In this document: positions 1-8,830 of the stretch, one piece after another
Numbering within the stretch: position 1 is the stretch's first letter
Layout: each line of letters starts with the position of its first letter
NCBI RefSeq assembly: GCF_012849095.1
Contig: NZ_CP051681.1
Coordinates: forward strand, 110,539-174,538
Length of the DNA stretch: 64,000 nucleotides
Direction: 5' to 3'
From: Cohnella herbarum
Lineage (GTDB): Bacteria; Bacillota; Bacilli; Paenibacillales; Paenibacillaceae
The notes under the pieces: generated by a model
The model's input: only the letters and a program-made list of their open reading frames with translations
What the model was told of the DNA's origin: nothing
Database searches by the model: none
Position numbers and translations under genes: made by a program

Positions 1-2300
1 ACAGTTTCGTGTGCCGCGGGAACTTATCGTTAAACGGTACAAGGGAACTGCCGACCTTCATCAGTCCATTCCCGGCGTCAACATTCGTAATGTAAGACAG
101 TTGCAGATCCGAAATGTTGAGCAACTCGGCAAGCTCCATCCGGTCGGTGCTGGCCTGATTCAGCATGACGATGAATTCACTGTTTGCGAGCATGGTGCGG
201 GCTGTATGGCTTTGCAGTAGATCGTCCACATTTTGCGTAATCCCTGTGCAAAAAGCGCCATACTTTCGGACACGCTTCCAGAGCGTGAACAGGAAGTTGG
301 CGCTGTATTCGTGCTGAAACAAAAGGTAGATTTCATCAATAAAGATAAACGTATTCTTGCCTCTGGCGCGATTTTGCGTAATCCGATTCAAGATGTTGTC
401 GAGTACGACCAGCATGCCGATGGGAAGAAGCTGCTTGCCCAAGTCGAGAATATCGTAGCAAATCAGCCGATTGTGGACGTTGACGTTGGTCGATTGGGCG
501 AACGTATTCAGACTGCCGGAAGTAAATAATTCAATAGCCAGCGCGATGTCCTGAGCCTCCGGTTCTGCTTGCTTGAGCAGCTCCGCGCGAAAATCCTGCA
601 ATGTCGGCGGCTGTCCCTTATAGTTGCTCCGCAAATACTTGCGGTACACAGCGGCGGTACAGCGATCGATGAGCGACTTCTCCTTGGCTCCAAGCTGATG
701 TCCTCCGATCAACTGCTCGCACAACGACAGGACGAATTCCGATTTAAGAATGATCGGATTGGCTCCGTCGCCATAATCCCGGTTCATATCCATCGCATTG
801 ATATGGTTCGACGAAGTAGCAGAAATGTGAATCGTCTCGCCACCCAGCGCATTTACCAGAGCGGAATACTCCCGCTCCGGGTCAATCAGGATAATGTCGT
901 CATCGCTCGCCAATATCTGGTTGACGATTTCCCGTTTTGCGGCAAAGCTTTTACCGGAACCGGATACGCCAAGGATAAAGCTGTTTCCATTCAGCAGTTG
1001 CTTTCGATTGGCGACGACCATATTTTTGCTGATGATGTTTTGCCCGTAATAAATGCCGTCCGGATGCACGATCTCCTGCGCTCGAAACGGGATAAAGACA
1101 GCCGTACTTTCAGTCGTGAGCGTCCGCAAAGCATGAACCTTTCGCAGCCCATACGGTAGCACCGTATTCAAACCGTCCATTTGCTGATAGGAGAGCGTAG
1201 AAAACTGGCACAAATGCTTGCGGGCCGTAGTGAGCAATGTCTCCGTATCGCTATCGAGTTGTTCTTTGCTGTCCGCGACATGCACCATCGTAAGTAGTCC
1301 GAACATCATCCGCTGGTCGCGTGTGGTCAGGTCGCTAAGAAATTCCTTGCTTTCTTTGCGCTGCTGCTCCATGTCGTAAGGGATGACAGCAGAAAAGTTG
1401 TTGTTGCGATTTTGCCGCCGTTGCCAATTCGTAATGTTCGTTTCCACACCGAGCAGTCGATTCTCCACTTCGCGGACAGCTTCGTCGGTCGGAATCGGGA
1501 TCACATCGAGCGATAGAAGCAAGTTGCGGTTCAAGTCGCACAGTTCAGCTACCATGCTGTCCTTGATGTAGCTGGCGTAATCACGCAGAAAGATGACCCG
1601 ACCGTAGTATTCGCCCATCCGAAAATGATCTTTGGCAAACTCGAAGGTGTCCGGGCAAATGTAATCCTTGAAATCGTGACCCTTTCGCATCATCTCCTGC
1701 ATGTCGAAGCGAAAATCGGCTTCCTCGCCAATCCGGAAGAAGTCATGCAGAATGCGCAGGCGGTCAGTCGCATCAAGCTCGGTACATTTCGAGCCGAGAC
1801 GAGAGAAATGCGCCGTCAACTCCGTGCCGACCCGCGCGAAGTAATGGCGAGCTTCATCCACATTCTTTTTAACCACGGAGATGGTGATGTATTTCTCTTG
1901 AATCGTCCCATTTGTGTTGCCATCAGTCGCTTTACCAAGCAACATGTCGTTGTACTCCTGCCGATACACATCCAGCCCGTCGTGCTGGAGCGGAATAAGA
2001 ATGGAACGTTCTACATCTGCCTGATTCAGCCGCCGATTGTGAATCGTAATCTTCGTCGTTGCGCCGCTGTCAAACGAATTAAGCAATTCGGAGTAGGAAA
2101 GGAACATCGTCTCCTTGTCCTCTCTCGATGCGACAGCGTAATTTATGTCCGCGAAACGGAACGACTTCGAGAACTTGTTGCCGACAGCAAAAATCCCGTC
2201 CGGCCAGATGGCGCGGATCGGGATCGCTTGTTGTACGCTTTTGGGAATGACAGACCGCTCCTTGTCCTGCTTCATGGTCCGCCTGAGCGTCTTAATCATT
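1..2300 (-). CDS. VirB4-like conjugation ATPase (3' end outside window)
   Basis: Cytoplasmic ATPase that powers the type IV secretion channel of a conjugative element. The protein starts MIKTLRRTMKQDKERS at 2300, 9 bases inside the end of the PrgI gene, so the two are translationally coupled. A Walker A (GVSGSGKSF) falls near residue 440 and an acidic Walker B segment (DEIYLLFQHEY) near residue 650, the spacing expected for VirB4/TraE. About 766 residues are visible; members of the Tn1549/CD1110 type are about 800, so only the tail is missing beyond position 1. The neighbours (PrgI, VirB6-like, VirD4-like) support the call. Confidence 0.92.
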
Positions 2301-2657
2301 GCGCTTCATCCTTTCTTGCTCACGCTTGTGCAGGCTTCCTTTCAGCGCTTCGTAGTATATGTTGGTCGAGCGGAAGACAAGCCGTCTTGGCATCAGAAAC
2401 TCCGACTTCACATACGCCCACAATAGTTGCTCCGCCGTCATACCGTGATAGCGGATAAACCCGAGCGCGGCGCAGGGAGCTGCCCCCAATATGCACATCC
2501 AACTGAGCGTTTCCAGTCCAAAATGACTGCGCAGCCCGAAATACAGTCCAATCGCCGCAGCGACCGCCAGAACAGAAAAAAAGAACTGCCGCAAGGACAG
2601 TCCGAAGAACAAGCTTTCCGTATAATCCCGGATTTCCCGGTTGATTTTCACTTCCAC
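2292..2657 (-). CDS. PrgI-family membrane protein of the conjugation channel
   Basis: Small (121 aa) inner-membrane component of Gram-positive type IV secretion systems. It has a short charged N-terminus (MEVKINREIRDYTES), then two hydrophobic segments at about residues 22-42 and 50-66, then a basic tail, which is the PrgI layout. The start is GTG at 2657, preceded by GGGAGGGA. It overlaps the VirB4 gene by 9 bases. Confidence 0.88.
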   Translation of the reverse strand: MEVKINREIRDYTESLFFGLSLRQFFFSVLAVAAAIGLYFGLRSHFGLETLSWMCILGAAPCAALGFIRYHGMTAEQLLWAYVKSEFLMPRRLVFRSTNIYYEALKGSLHKREQERMKRND

Positions 2658-2681
2658 TTTTATCCCTCCCGGATGAGCAGT

Positions 2682-3011
2682 CTACGCCTCAGGCTCGTTG
2701 CATTCAGGTTTGAACAGTGTGTCGTCATCAAATGGCACAGGATTGCTCAATAGTTCCACAGCAAGCTGAAAGCCATCCTTCATCCCTTGCAAATATAACC
2801 ACTCATTGATAATCGATTGTTTAAAATGATGTCTGTCCTCCCAAGCTTCAAATTCAGGCATACGACCAATATCCATACCAACAAACAAGACTTGAAAAGC
2901 CTTCTTTTCTTCAGCACGAACACGCTTGAGATCAGGATGATGCTCGAATCGTGCAGAAACGTAGTCCAATCGACCTTGAATAGCTGTTCGAAACCACGGT
3001 GGAATTTCCAT
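2682..3011 (-). CDS. Hypothetical protein in the conjugation operon
   Basis: About 109 residues from the ATG at 3011 (MEIPPWFRTAIQ), rich in charged and aromatic residues and probably all helical. No known domain is recognised. It sits between PrgI and a Spo0E-like gene and has no signal peptide or membrane segment. A longer GTG start at 3029 is possible, but the ATG at 3011 has the closer purine-rich stretch. Confidence 0.6.
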   Translation of the reverse strand: MEIPPWFRTAIQGRLDYVSARFEHHPDLKRVRAEEKKAFQVLFVGMDIGRMPEFEAWEDRHHFKQSIINEWLYLQGMKDGFQLAVELLSNPVPFDDDTLFKPECNEPEA

Positions 3012-3036
3012 TACCTGCTTCCCCCCCACAACTCTT

Positions 3037-3222
3037 TTACCTTACCTGCTGCTTCTGCTTGGCTTTCATGTGATGATAGCAGGCTACTAGCTGATCGACC
3101 TTCTGACTTTGCTCTTGAAATGCTTGATGGCCGGATAAAGAAATGGATTGCTTTATTAACTGTTCACCAAGCGTATTCAGCTTTCGCCGCTCCTCTTCCA
3201 GCTTTCTTAACAATTCGTTCAT
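3037..3222 (-). CDS. Spo0E-like aspartyl-phosphate phosphatase
   Basis: A 61-residue protein with the two-helix pattern of the Spo0E family: an N-terminal charged helix (MNELLRKLEEERRKL) and the signature-like SQKVDQLVACY near residues 39-49, matching the family SxxLDxLIxxY motif. Family members dephosphorylate Spo0A~P and delay sporulation. Carriage on a conjugative element suggests it may adjust host sporulation (inference). The key acidic residue of the motif is present. Confidence 0.72.
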   Translation of the reverse strand: MNELLRKLEEERRKLNTLGEQLIKQSISLSGHQAFQEQSQKVDQLVACYHHMKAKQKQQVR

Positions 3223-3386
3223 TTATCCATCCTCCCGTTTTTATTGTGAGAGCCGACATTTTTGAATGAAATACGGTGTATGTTAGAAGACTACTTCGAT
3301 GGTAAGTTTTAATCTCATTTATGTCAATTGTGTGCTTCTCCATAATGGGAGTTATAAACTCATCCCCTTTAAAGAGGTGACGCTTG

Positions 3387-3722
3387 ATGATTGGTTACGA
3401 TAAAAAGAAGGTGGGGCAACGCATTCGGAAGCAACGAGAGGCTTTGGAAATTTCTCGTGAACAGCTGGCTGAACGAATTGGACGGGTCCCAAGATTTTGC
3501 GCCGATATTGAACGAGGTAAAGCCGGGATGTCCATTGAAACGATGTTCAGCATTTGCAATTTGCTCAAGCTTTCTCCTAATGAATTGCTTCTGGGTCAAG
3601 AGGAGAGCTCCACACCTTACGATGAAACAGCATTGATTATGGCTGCGCTCAATCAATGCACAGAAAAGCAGCGTAAGGATGCTTTGGCGCTATTGAAGCT
3701 TTTTCTGACAGCAATCCGATAA
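3387..3722 (+). CDS. XRE-family helix-turn-helix regulator
   Basis: A 111-residue DNA-binding protein with an N-terminal HTH (VGQRIRKQREALEISREQLAERIG, residues about 9-32, given here only as landmark) and a helical C-terminus. It is the only plus-strand gene within the minus-strand transfer operon and splits it between the Spo0E-like and VirB6-like genes. The start is the ATG at 3387, with AGAGGTG just upstream; a TTG at 3384 is less likely. AATGGGAGTT upstream (about 3344) and AACTCCCATCATT just after the stop form a distant inverted pair, so autoregulation is possible. Confidence 0.85.
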   Translation: MIGYDKKKVGQRIRKQREALEISREQLAERIGRVPRFCADIERGKAGMSIETMFSICNLLKLSPNELLLGQEESSTPYDETALIMAALNQCTEKQRKDALALLKLFLTAIR

Positions 3723-3743
3723 CTCCCATCATTCACAAGGTGG

Positions 3744-4583
3744 TTACAGTCCCATCATTTCGCGCACGATGCGATCTGCCATTTTTACCGTACCGACAAG
3801 AACGAGCATGTTGAAAATGAGTTCCCCAATATACGTCCACACCATCGTAACCGCGCCCGCACTAGCATCGACGGCTGGGGGAGCGGTGGCAAAAGCGGAA
3901 TAGATGATACAAGCCAGTACAATAATCGCGCCTTCCAGACACGCTGCCGCGTACCCTTTCAGGAACGACTTGCCGATATTTTGGCTTGGCTCCCCCGCAA
4001 ATGCGGACAGCGGAACGGGGGCTATTGCCGTATACAAATAGATACGGAAAAAGCGCCCGTACACCGAAAGGATCATCACAAAGGATAGTACCGTAATGAA
4101 CAAACTGCCGAGAATGGTGACGATCCACAGTGGAATGCTTTGCCAGAAGCCAACGTCTTCAATCGCTTGCGCTACCGTATCCGGCAAGGCCATAGCCTCT
4201 GACGTTCCGAACCCGGAGCGTCCCATCATCGTTGAGATGATCCCCTGTACAATAGTAAAGAGAGCCATCATCAACTCCAGCCCATAGGTTACGACCGCCT
4301 TGGCGAGCACAAAGCGGATAAACAGCTTGACGGCCATCTCCGGCCTTTTCACTTCCGCAAAGCTGCCGGTAGTCTTCACAACGCCAATCACAAAAAATAA
4401 GACCAGGAGTGCCAATCCCGTAGCTTGCAACGCACCATGAATATCAATAATCACACGCCATACGCCGCCACCCTTAAAATCCGCTGGCGATTGCGTAACG
4501 AGGCTCCAGATTTCATTCATCTTATCGTTCCAGGTATCCAAGGCATTTTCGAGATTGTCGATGACCCAACTGTTTTTTGCCAT
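3744..4583 (-). CDS. VirB6/TrbL-like conjugation membrane protein
   Basis: A 279-residue polytopic membrane protein with a hydrophilic N-terminus (MAKNSWVIDNLENALDTW) and six or so hydrophobic segments from residue 55 onward. It matches the VirB6/TrbL-like proteins (CD1112 type) of Tn1549-like elements in length and place. It probably forms the channel base. The start at 4583 follows GGAAGGGGTGAG. It lies directly downstream of the Maff2-like gene. Confidence 0.85.
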   Translation of the reverse strand: MAKNSWVIDNLENALDTWNDKMNEIWSLVTQSPADFKGGGVWRVIIDIHGALQATGLALLVLFFVIGVVKTTGSFAEVKRPEMAVKLFIRFVLAKAVVTYGLELMMALFTIVQGIISTMMGRSGFGTSEAMALPDTVAQAIEDVGFWQSIPLWIVTILGSLFITVLSFVMILSVYGRFFRIYLYTAIAPVPLSAFAGEPSQNIGKSFLKGYAAACLEGAIIVLACIIYSAFATAPPAVDASAGAVTMVWTYIGELIFNMLVLVGTVKMADRIVREMMGL

Positions 4584-4651
4584 ATTCTCACCCCTTCCGT
4601 AAACAGGGGACAGACGAATCGTCCGCCCCCCCTTATGCTAAAGCTTCAAGC

Positions 4652-4960
4652 TCATCCGGCAATCAGGGCAAGGATTTCCTTCGTAAACGTAATAATGACT
4701 CCGCCGGCGAGTGTCAAAAATCCGTTTGCGCGCTGAGAAGGGTCATGGGACTTTAGCGACAACCCAATTTGAACAATGCCAAAACCGAGAATAATCATGC
4801 CGATCGCACGGATTAAACCGAATATAAAAGTAGATAGGTTGTTGATTGTCGTCATTGGATCGCCTTCTGCATAAGCGGTAGAGGTGAATACGGTTCCCGC
4901 TAAGATCAGCACGATGTACAGGGCCAGCAGCCGTTTCGTTTTCATTTTCAAGTTCATCAT
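4652..4960 (-). CDS. Maff2/VirB2-like small membrane protein
   Basis: A 102-residue protein with a cleavable-type signal (hydrophobic stretch LLALYIVLILAGTVF, then STAYAEG) followed by two further hydrophobic helices. It matches the Maff2/TrbC family found next to VirD4 in Bacillota conjugative elements. It is probably the pilin-like or pore subunit. Its ATG at 4960 overlaps the TGA of the VirD4 gene (ATGA), indicating coupling. Confidence 0.8.
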   Translation of the reverse strand: MMNLKMKTKRLLALYIVLILAGTVFTSTAYAEGDPMTTINNLSTFIFGLIRAIGMIILGFGIVQIGLSLKSHDPSQRANGFLTLAGGVIITFTKEILALIAG

Positions 4961-6726
4961 TCCCTTCGTATAAATAGCGACTCTACTTCTTCTTCCGAAA
5001 GAAGTTCATAATCCCCGTCTTCATGAAGGAACACGGATTGCCAGTCCAAAGCGTGTTCCGCGCCGCCATGCTGAAAGGGAAGACCGTTACCATCCGTCGT
5101 TAGCGAGACATGAGGATGCTTGAGCAAATCATATTTGTCGTCCTGGACTGGATGTTCGCCACGAATAAAGAGCAGGCAAAAGCGGTTATCCAGCAGCCTC
5201 ACCTCGTCGGGTGTGAGCAATTCGCGGCCTGATTGCTGGTAATTGATCGAGTAGCTGCCGTTTCTCCCCTTGCTCTGGCCGTAGGTATTGGTGTCAATCG
5301 TTTCCTTACCAAGCAGCTCCGAGACGTATTTGTGGGTAGACTGTTCGTTGCCGCCCAAGTACAAAAATTCGTCGCAGTTGCCCACAATCGATTCCCATGC
5401 GTCCTTGTACAGCGCCTTGAGCTGCGCTAAATTTTGCAAAATGATAGAAACGGAAATTTCCCGGCTGCGCATCGTGGAGAGCAGCTTGTCAAATTCGTCG
5501 GGAAGCGCTACATTGGCGAACTCGTCCATCACAAAGTGAACATGAACCGGGAGACGTCCGCCGTGCCGATAGTCCGCTTCGTACATCAAGCATTGAAAAA
5601 GCTGTGTGTAGAGCATGCCGACAATGAAGTTGAAGCTGCTGTCGTTATCGGGAATGACGGCAAACATCGCCGTCTTCTTCTCCCCCATAACGGGCAATTC
5701 CATTTCGTCGACTATGCTCATCCCCGCAATCGTATGCAAGTTGAACTTCTCCAACCGAACGCCGAGGCCAATCAAAATGGACTTGGCCGTCTTGCCCGCC
5801 GCCAGCTTGAAAATGTTGTACTGCTTGACGGCAAGGTGTTCCGGATCGCGCATGGCCAGCCGCTCGAACAGCTCATCAAGTGGACTTTGGTACGTTTCGT
5901 CCTCTTCCCGCACCTCAGCAGCAGCGATCATATCCATCACCATCGGAAAGTTCTGCTCTTCCGGCGGCGCTTCATACAGGAGGTACAGCACGAGCGCTTC
6001 CAGCAAAGCGGTCTCGGAACGCTCCCAAAAGGGATCGTTTGTATTGCTGCCCTTAGGAGTCGTATTGCGAATCAGATTGGTAACCAGCTTGAGAACATCC
6101 TTGTCGTCTTGCAAATAGGCGAATGGATTGTAGCCATGCGAACGGTGCGGATTGATGAGGTCCAGCACCTTGATGTCGTAGTCTTTGGACTTGAGCAAAT
6201 GGCCGGTATCGCGAAGAATCTCGCCCTTTGGATCAAGCACGACAAAGGACGTATGCGCCTGCATAACATTCGGCTTGGCGTAAAACCTTGTTTTGCCGGA
6301 CCCGGAACCGCCGACGACAAGAACATTCAGGTTCCGGAGATGCTTGCGGCCATCCAAGCCGATGCGTACCTGCTGCGTCAGAATCTTGTTTTGTTCCGGT
6401 TGCTTGTCGCGATACTTGGCATTTATCCGTCCGGCCTTGCCCCATCGTGCGCTGCCATGCTCTTCGCGCCGCCGATAGTTGCGCGGGGACGCCAAGTAGA
6501 TGCCGACCGAAATCCCATAAGTCAGCGTGAACAGCAACAAGCTTCGCGGCGTATCCTCGACCCATTGAATCTGGAAGGGATGGTTAATCGCTTCGCTGAG
6601 ATGCAGCAGAAGTGCAGGTAATCCCTTTGACAAAGCAGGGGCGGCAAGCAGCGCCGCCCACACGACCGGAATAAAAAAAACCGCAAAGAGTAAAAGATTA
6701 CTCCTTGCGGTTTCAGCGCGCCGCAT
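4957..6726 (-). CDS. VirD4-like type IV coupling protein
   Basis: A 589-residue coupling ATPase that delivers the relaxase-DNA complex to the channel. Two N-terminal membrane segments (residues about 10-45 and 60-80) are followed by Walker A (VVGGSGSGKTRF, near residue 140) and Walker B (FVMDEFANV, near residue 400). The length is normal for the VirD4/TraG CD1115-type family. The start at 6726 overlaps the upstream small gene by 14 bases; GGAGTC lies 6 bases before it. Intact. Confidence 0.93.
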   Translation of the reverse strand: MRRAETARSNLLLFAVFFIPVVWAALLAAPALSKGLPALLLHLSEAINHPFQIQWVEDTPRSLLLFTLTYGISVGIYLASPRNYRRREEHGSARWGKAGRINAKYRDKQPEQNKILTQQVRIGLDGRKHLRNLNVLVVGGSGSGKTRFYAKPNVMQAHTSFVVLDPKGEILRDTGHLLKSKDYDIKVLDLINPHRSHGYNPFAYLQDDKDVLKLVTNLIRNTTPKGSNTNDPFWERSETALLEALVLYLLYEAPPEEQNFPMVMDMIAAAEVREEDETYQSPLDELFERLAMRDPEHLAVKQYNIFKLAAGKTAKSILIGLGVRLEKFNLHTIAGMSIVDEMELPVMGEKKTAMFAVIPDNDSSFNFIVGMLYTQLFQCLMYEADYRHGGRLPVHVHFVMDEFANVALPDEFDKLLSTMRSREISVSIILQNLAQLKALYKDAWESIVGNCDEFLYLGGNEQSTHKYVSELLGKETIDTNTYGQSKGRNGSYSINYQQSGRELLTPDEVRLLDNRFCLLFIRGEHPVQDDKYDLLKHPHVSLTTDGNGLPFQHGGAEHALDWQSVFLHEDGDYELLSEEEVESLFIRRE

Positions 6727-6904
6727 GATGACTCCGGCGCTTTATTTTTTGATAGGGAGCGTCAATCGCTTTGAGCAGTAAATCGTCAACAGGATCGGTC
6801 GGCCGCTGCTGGCCGATCAAGTCGTTGCGGAGCGCATTTAAGGCGTTGATGACAATGCCATGCTCGTAATGATCCATTCTCAGGATGCGTTCTTCCTCTT
6901 TCAT
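6713..6904 (-). CDS. Small hypothetical protein upstream of virD4
   Basis: A 63-residue charged protein (MKEEERILRMDHYEHG start). The start at 6904 is fixed by GGGAGGAG seven bases upstream. The C-terminus is basic (KIKRRSHHAAR). No known domain is recognised. It overlaps the VirD4 start, so it is in the same operon. Confidence 0.65.
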   Translation of the reverse strand: MKEEERILRMDHYEHGIVINALNALRNDLIGQQRPTDPVDDLLLKAIDAPYQKIKRRSHHAAR

Positions 6905-6950
6905 CGCCACTCCTCCCAACGGAAAAATGAAAAGCAGATTCATGCCACGA

Positions 6951-7865
6951 CTAGCGGGTGGTGGAATCGCTGCGATTCTGTTGCTGCTGTTGCTGCTGTC
7001 GCTGCTGGGCCAGCATACGGTGCATTCGACGGGATATGTCGTGTGCCGCATCCTTCATCACCGTCAGCTCGGCGCGAATATGCTGCGGCTCCAACTCCTT
7101 GAGCCGTTCGTGAACCCGGCCGAAGCGGAAAGTAGCCGTCTCGACGCCGAACTTTTTGCAAAGCATATACGCAGCACAGTAAGCTTGAAAATTGTAATGT
7201 GAACGGCTGTAGTCGTTATGGCCGCGATCAATCTCCGCATGCGCCAGCTCCTGTGCGAGCGCCCGAAAAATGTCACCAGCCCCAAGTCCGCGACGTATCA
7301 CGATGCTTCGCGTATCCGGCTGATAAAGCGCATGAACCTCCGCAGGCAAGCTATCTCCAATCGTAATCGGAATAGGTGACCGGTCCATCAATGCCTTGAT
7401 GCGCGTGCGGTCATCCGGGTAGATCGGCGATTCCTTTTTCGGTGCGGTTGTTTGCGCAACATCGAACATCTTCTTGGGGTTGTAGCTGATTGCGGTACTC
7501 CCATCTTCCCGCTTGTATTCCTCGCCTGGCTCCAAGATGTAGAGGCCGGTTTCCTTGCGACGGATATAGACGCCTTGTTCTTTCCAGCTATCAAAATCAG
7601 CAATGCGAGTGGCATCCGGGCGCTGCGCGAGAATAAGCAGCGCATTCGCGACGCTGTAGAGATCAAAACGGCTTTGTACGTCCAGATAATGCTGAAATTG
7701 TTCGCCGTTTTGCGCAATGTCGGCTGTGGCAGTATCAATCGTCTCATACGTCCACTGCCGCAGTTCTTGCTTTTTTTGCGCCCATGCTTCTTTGTCGAAC
7801 GGCTGCTCACGCTGACCGGAGGCCGTCGTGACTTGGGGCTGGAATAACTCGTCCAGTTCGCTCAT
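6951..7865 (-). CDS. ArdC-like antirestriction/ssDNA-binding protein
   Basis: A 304-residue protein. Residues about 40-110 (FDLYSVANALLILAQRPDAT and following) match the N-terminal domain of ArdC-like proteins, which bind ssDNA and protect incoming plasmid DNA. A metallopeptidase-like helix near residue 210 reads ALAQELAHAEID: the usual HExxH first histidine is Q here, so peptidase activity may be lost. The tail has a glutamine run. The stop overlaps nothing; the start (7865) overlaps the PcfB stop by 4 bases. Confidence 0.75.
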   Translation of the reverse strand: MSELDELFQPQVTTASGQREQPFDKEAWAQKKQELRQWTYETIDTATADIAQNGEQFQHYLDVQSRFDLYSVANALLILAQRPDATRIADFDSWKEQGVYIRRKETGLYILEPGEEYKREDGSTAISYNPKKMFDVAQTTAPKKESPIYPDDRTRIKALMDRSPIPITIGDSLPAEVHALYQPDTRSIVIRRGLGAGDIFRALAQELAHAEIDRGHNDYSRSHYNFQAYCAAYMLCKKFGVETATFRFGRVHERLKELEPQHIRAELTVMKDAAHDISRRMHRMLAQQRQQQQQQQNRSDSTTR

Positions 7866-8830
7866 TTCGATTTCCCTCGCTTTCGACTCCCGGCCATCGG
7901 AACGGATGCTTTACTGCCGGACGCCGACTTCCCGCGATCTCTGCGCTTAGGCAACGACGGTTCCTGCACCTGCTTCCGCCGTCTGCTCTCTGCCGCCCGG
8001 TTTTCCTCCCGAATTTCACGCAGCAATTGGCGGACGGACACTTTTTCCTTCGGCTTTTCAGGGTCAATCGTAACCCTTTCGTATGCCGCGCTGCGCTCGG
8101 AGGTAGGCGCGGACGGAGAGGATGGTTCCGTTGTCCTCTCCTCCTGTGTCGGCGGGAGGGGAAGCGGACGCTCCGGTTCCGTTCGCTCGACCTCCCACGC
8201 CTCGGCCGCCGGTTGATTGGCTCCCTGCTGCGCGTTTACCGGCTGAACCTCCGCCGCCGGCTCGGGCTTTCCCAACAGATCGTCCAAAAAATCCTCACTG
8301 ACTGCCGCGCCCTCGTTTGAAGCTGGAGGCTCGCTGGTTCCTTCTTCGGGTGTTACGGCATGTTGCTCTGGTGGTTGCGCCGCTCCTTTACGCTCGTCCG
8401 ACTGCTTCTCGCTGCGGGACTTCACAATCTCCTGCTTGATGCTGGCCGTATCTACGGTCGCCAGCTTGAAGCGTTCAACGATTCGGTTGATCTTGGACGC
8501 ATCCTCGGCCCGCACCATGACATCGCAAAGCCCGTCCACATTTTTCTTGTCACGCAGCGCGCAATAGAGGACACCGTACCGCTTCGCTTCTTTGCAAAAA
8601 GTCGGCAAGTCTTCATTTCGTACTGCAAACACCTTCAGCTCCTTGCCGCTGCGCAGCAAGCTTTCCAGGCGAATGCGGCCTCTTGTTCGTTTTTGCCCTT
8701 GCAGGGCGGCGAACAAATAAACGGCCAGATGCTTCGCGCCTTCGCCGGAGATTTTCGCCATGACCTCAATGCCACGAAGACTCATGCTGACGACCTGATC
8801 GGCCGCTTCGGTTCCGCTGCTCATGGACAT
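7862..8830 (-). CDS. PcfB-family (DUF3801) conjugation protein
   Basis: A 322-residue protein. Residues 1-130 (AADQVVSMSLRGIEVMAK, then EGAKHLAVYLFAAL) match the PcfB/DUF3801 family, which accompanies relaxases and coupling proteins. The rest is a low-complexity proline/glutamate/arginine region with a very basic end. The start is ATG at 8830 with GGGAGGCCA just upstream; longer reading upstream is probably not translated. It overlaps the relaxase end by 65 bases in another frame. Confidence 0.78.
   Translation of the reverse strand: MSMSSGTEAADQVVSMSLRGIEVMAKISGEGAKHLAVYLFAALQGQKRTRGRIRLESLLRSGKELKVFAVRNEDLPTFCKEAKRYGVLYCALRDKKNVDGLCDVMVRAEDASKINRIVERFKLATVDTASIKQEIVKSRSEKQSDERKGAAQPPEQHAVTPEEGTSEPPASNEGAAVSEDFLDDLLGKPEPAAEVQPVNAQQGANQPAAEAWEVERTEPERPLPLPPTQEERTTEPSSPSAPTSERSAAYERVTIDPEKPKEKVSVRQLLREIREENRAAESRRRKQVQEPSLPKRRDRGKSASGSKASVPMAGSRKRGKSK

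Noticed and set aside
5434-6621. Long plus-strand open frame across the virD4 gene
   Set aside because: It is the antisense shadow of a well-supported coupling protein in high-GC DNA.
7211-7261. Functional HExxH metallopeptidase in the ArdC-like protein
   Set aside because: The first histidine of the motif is replaced (AQELAHAE), so activity is not supported.
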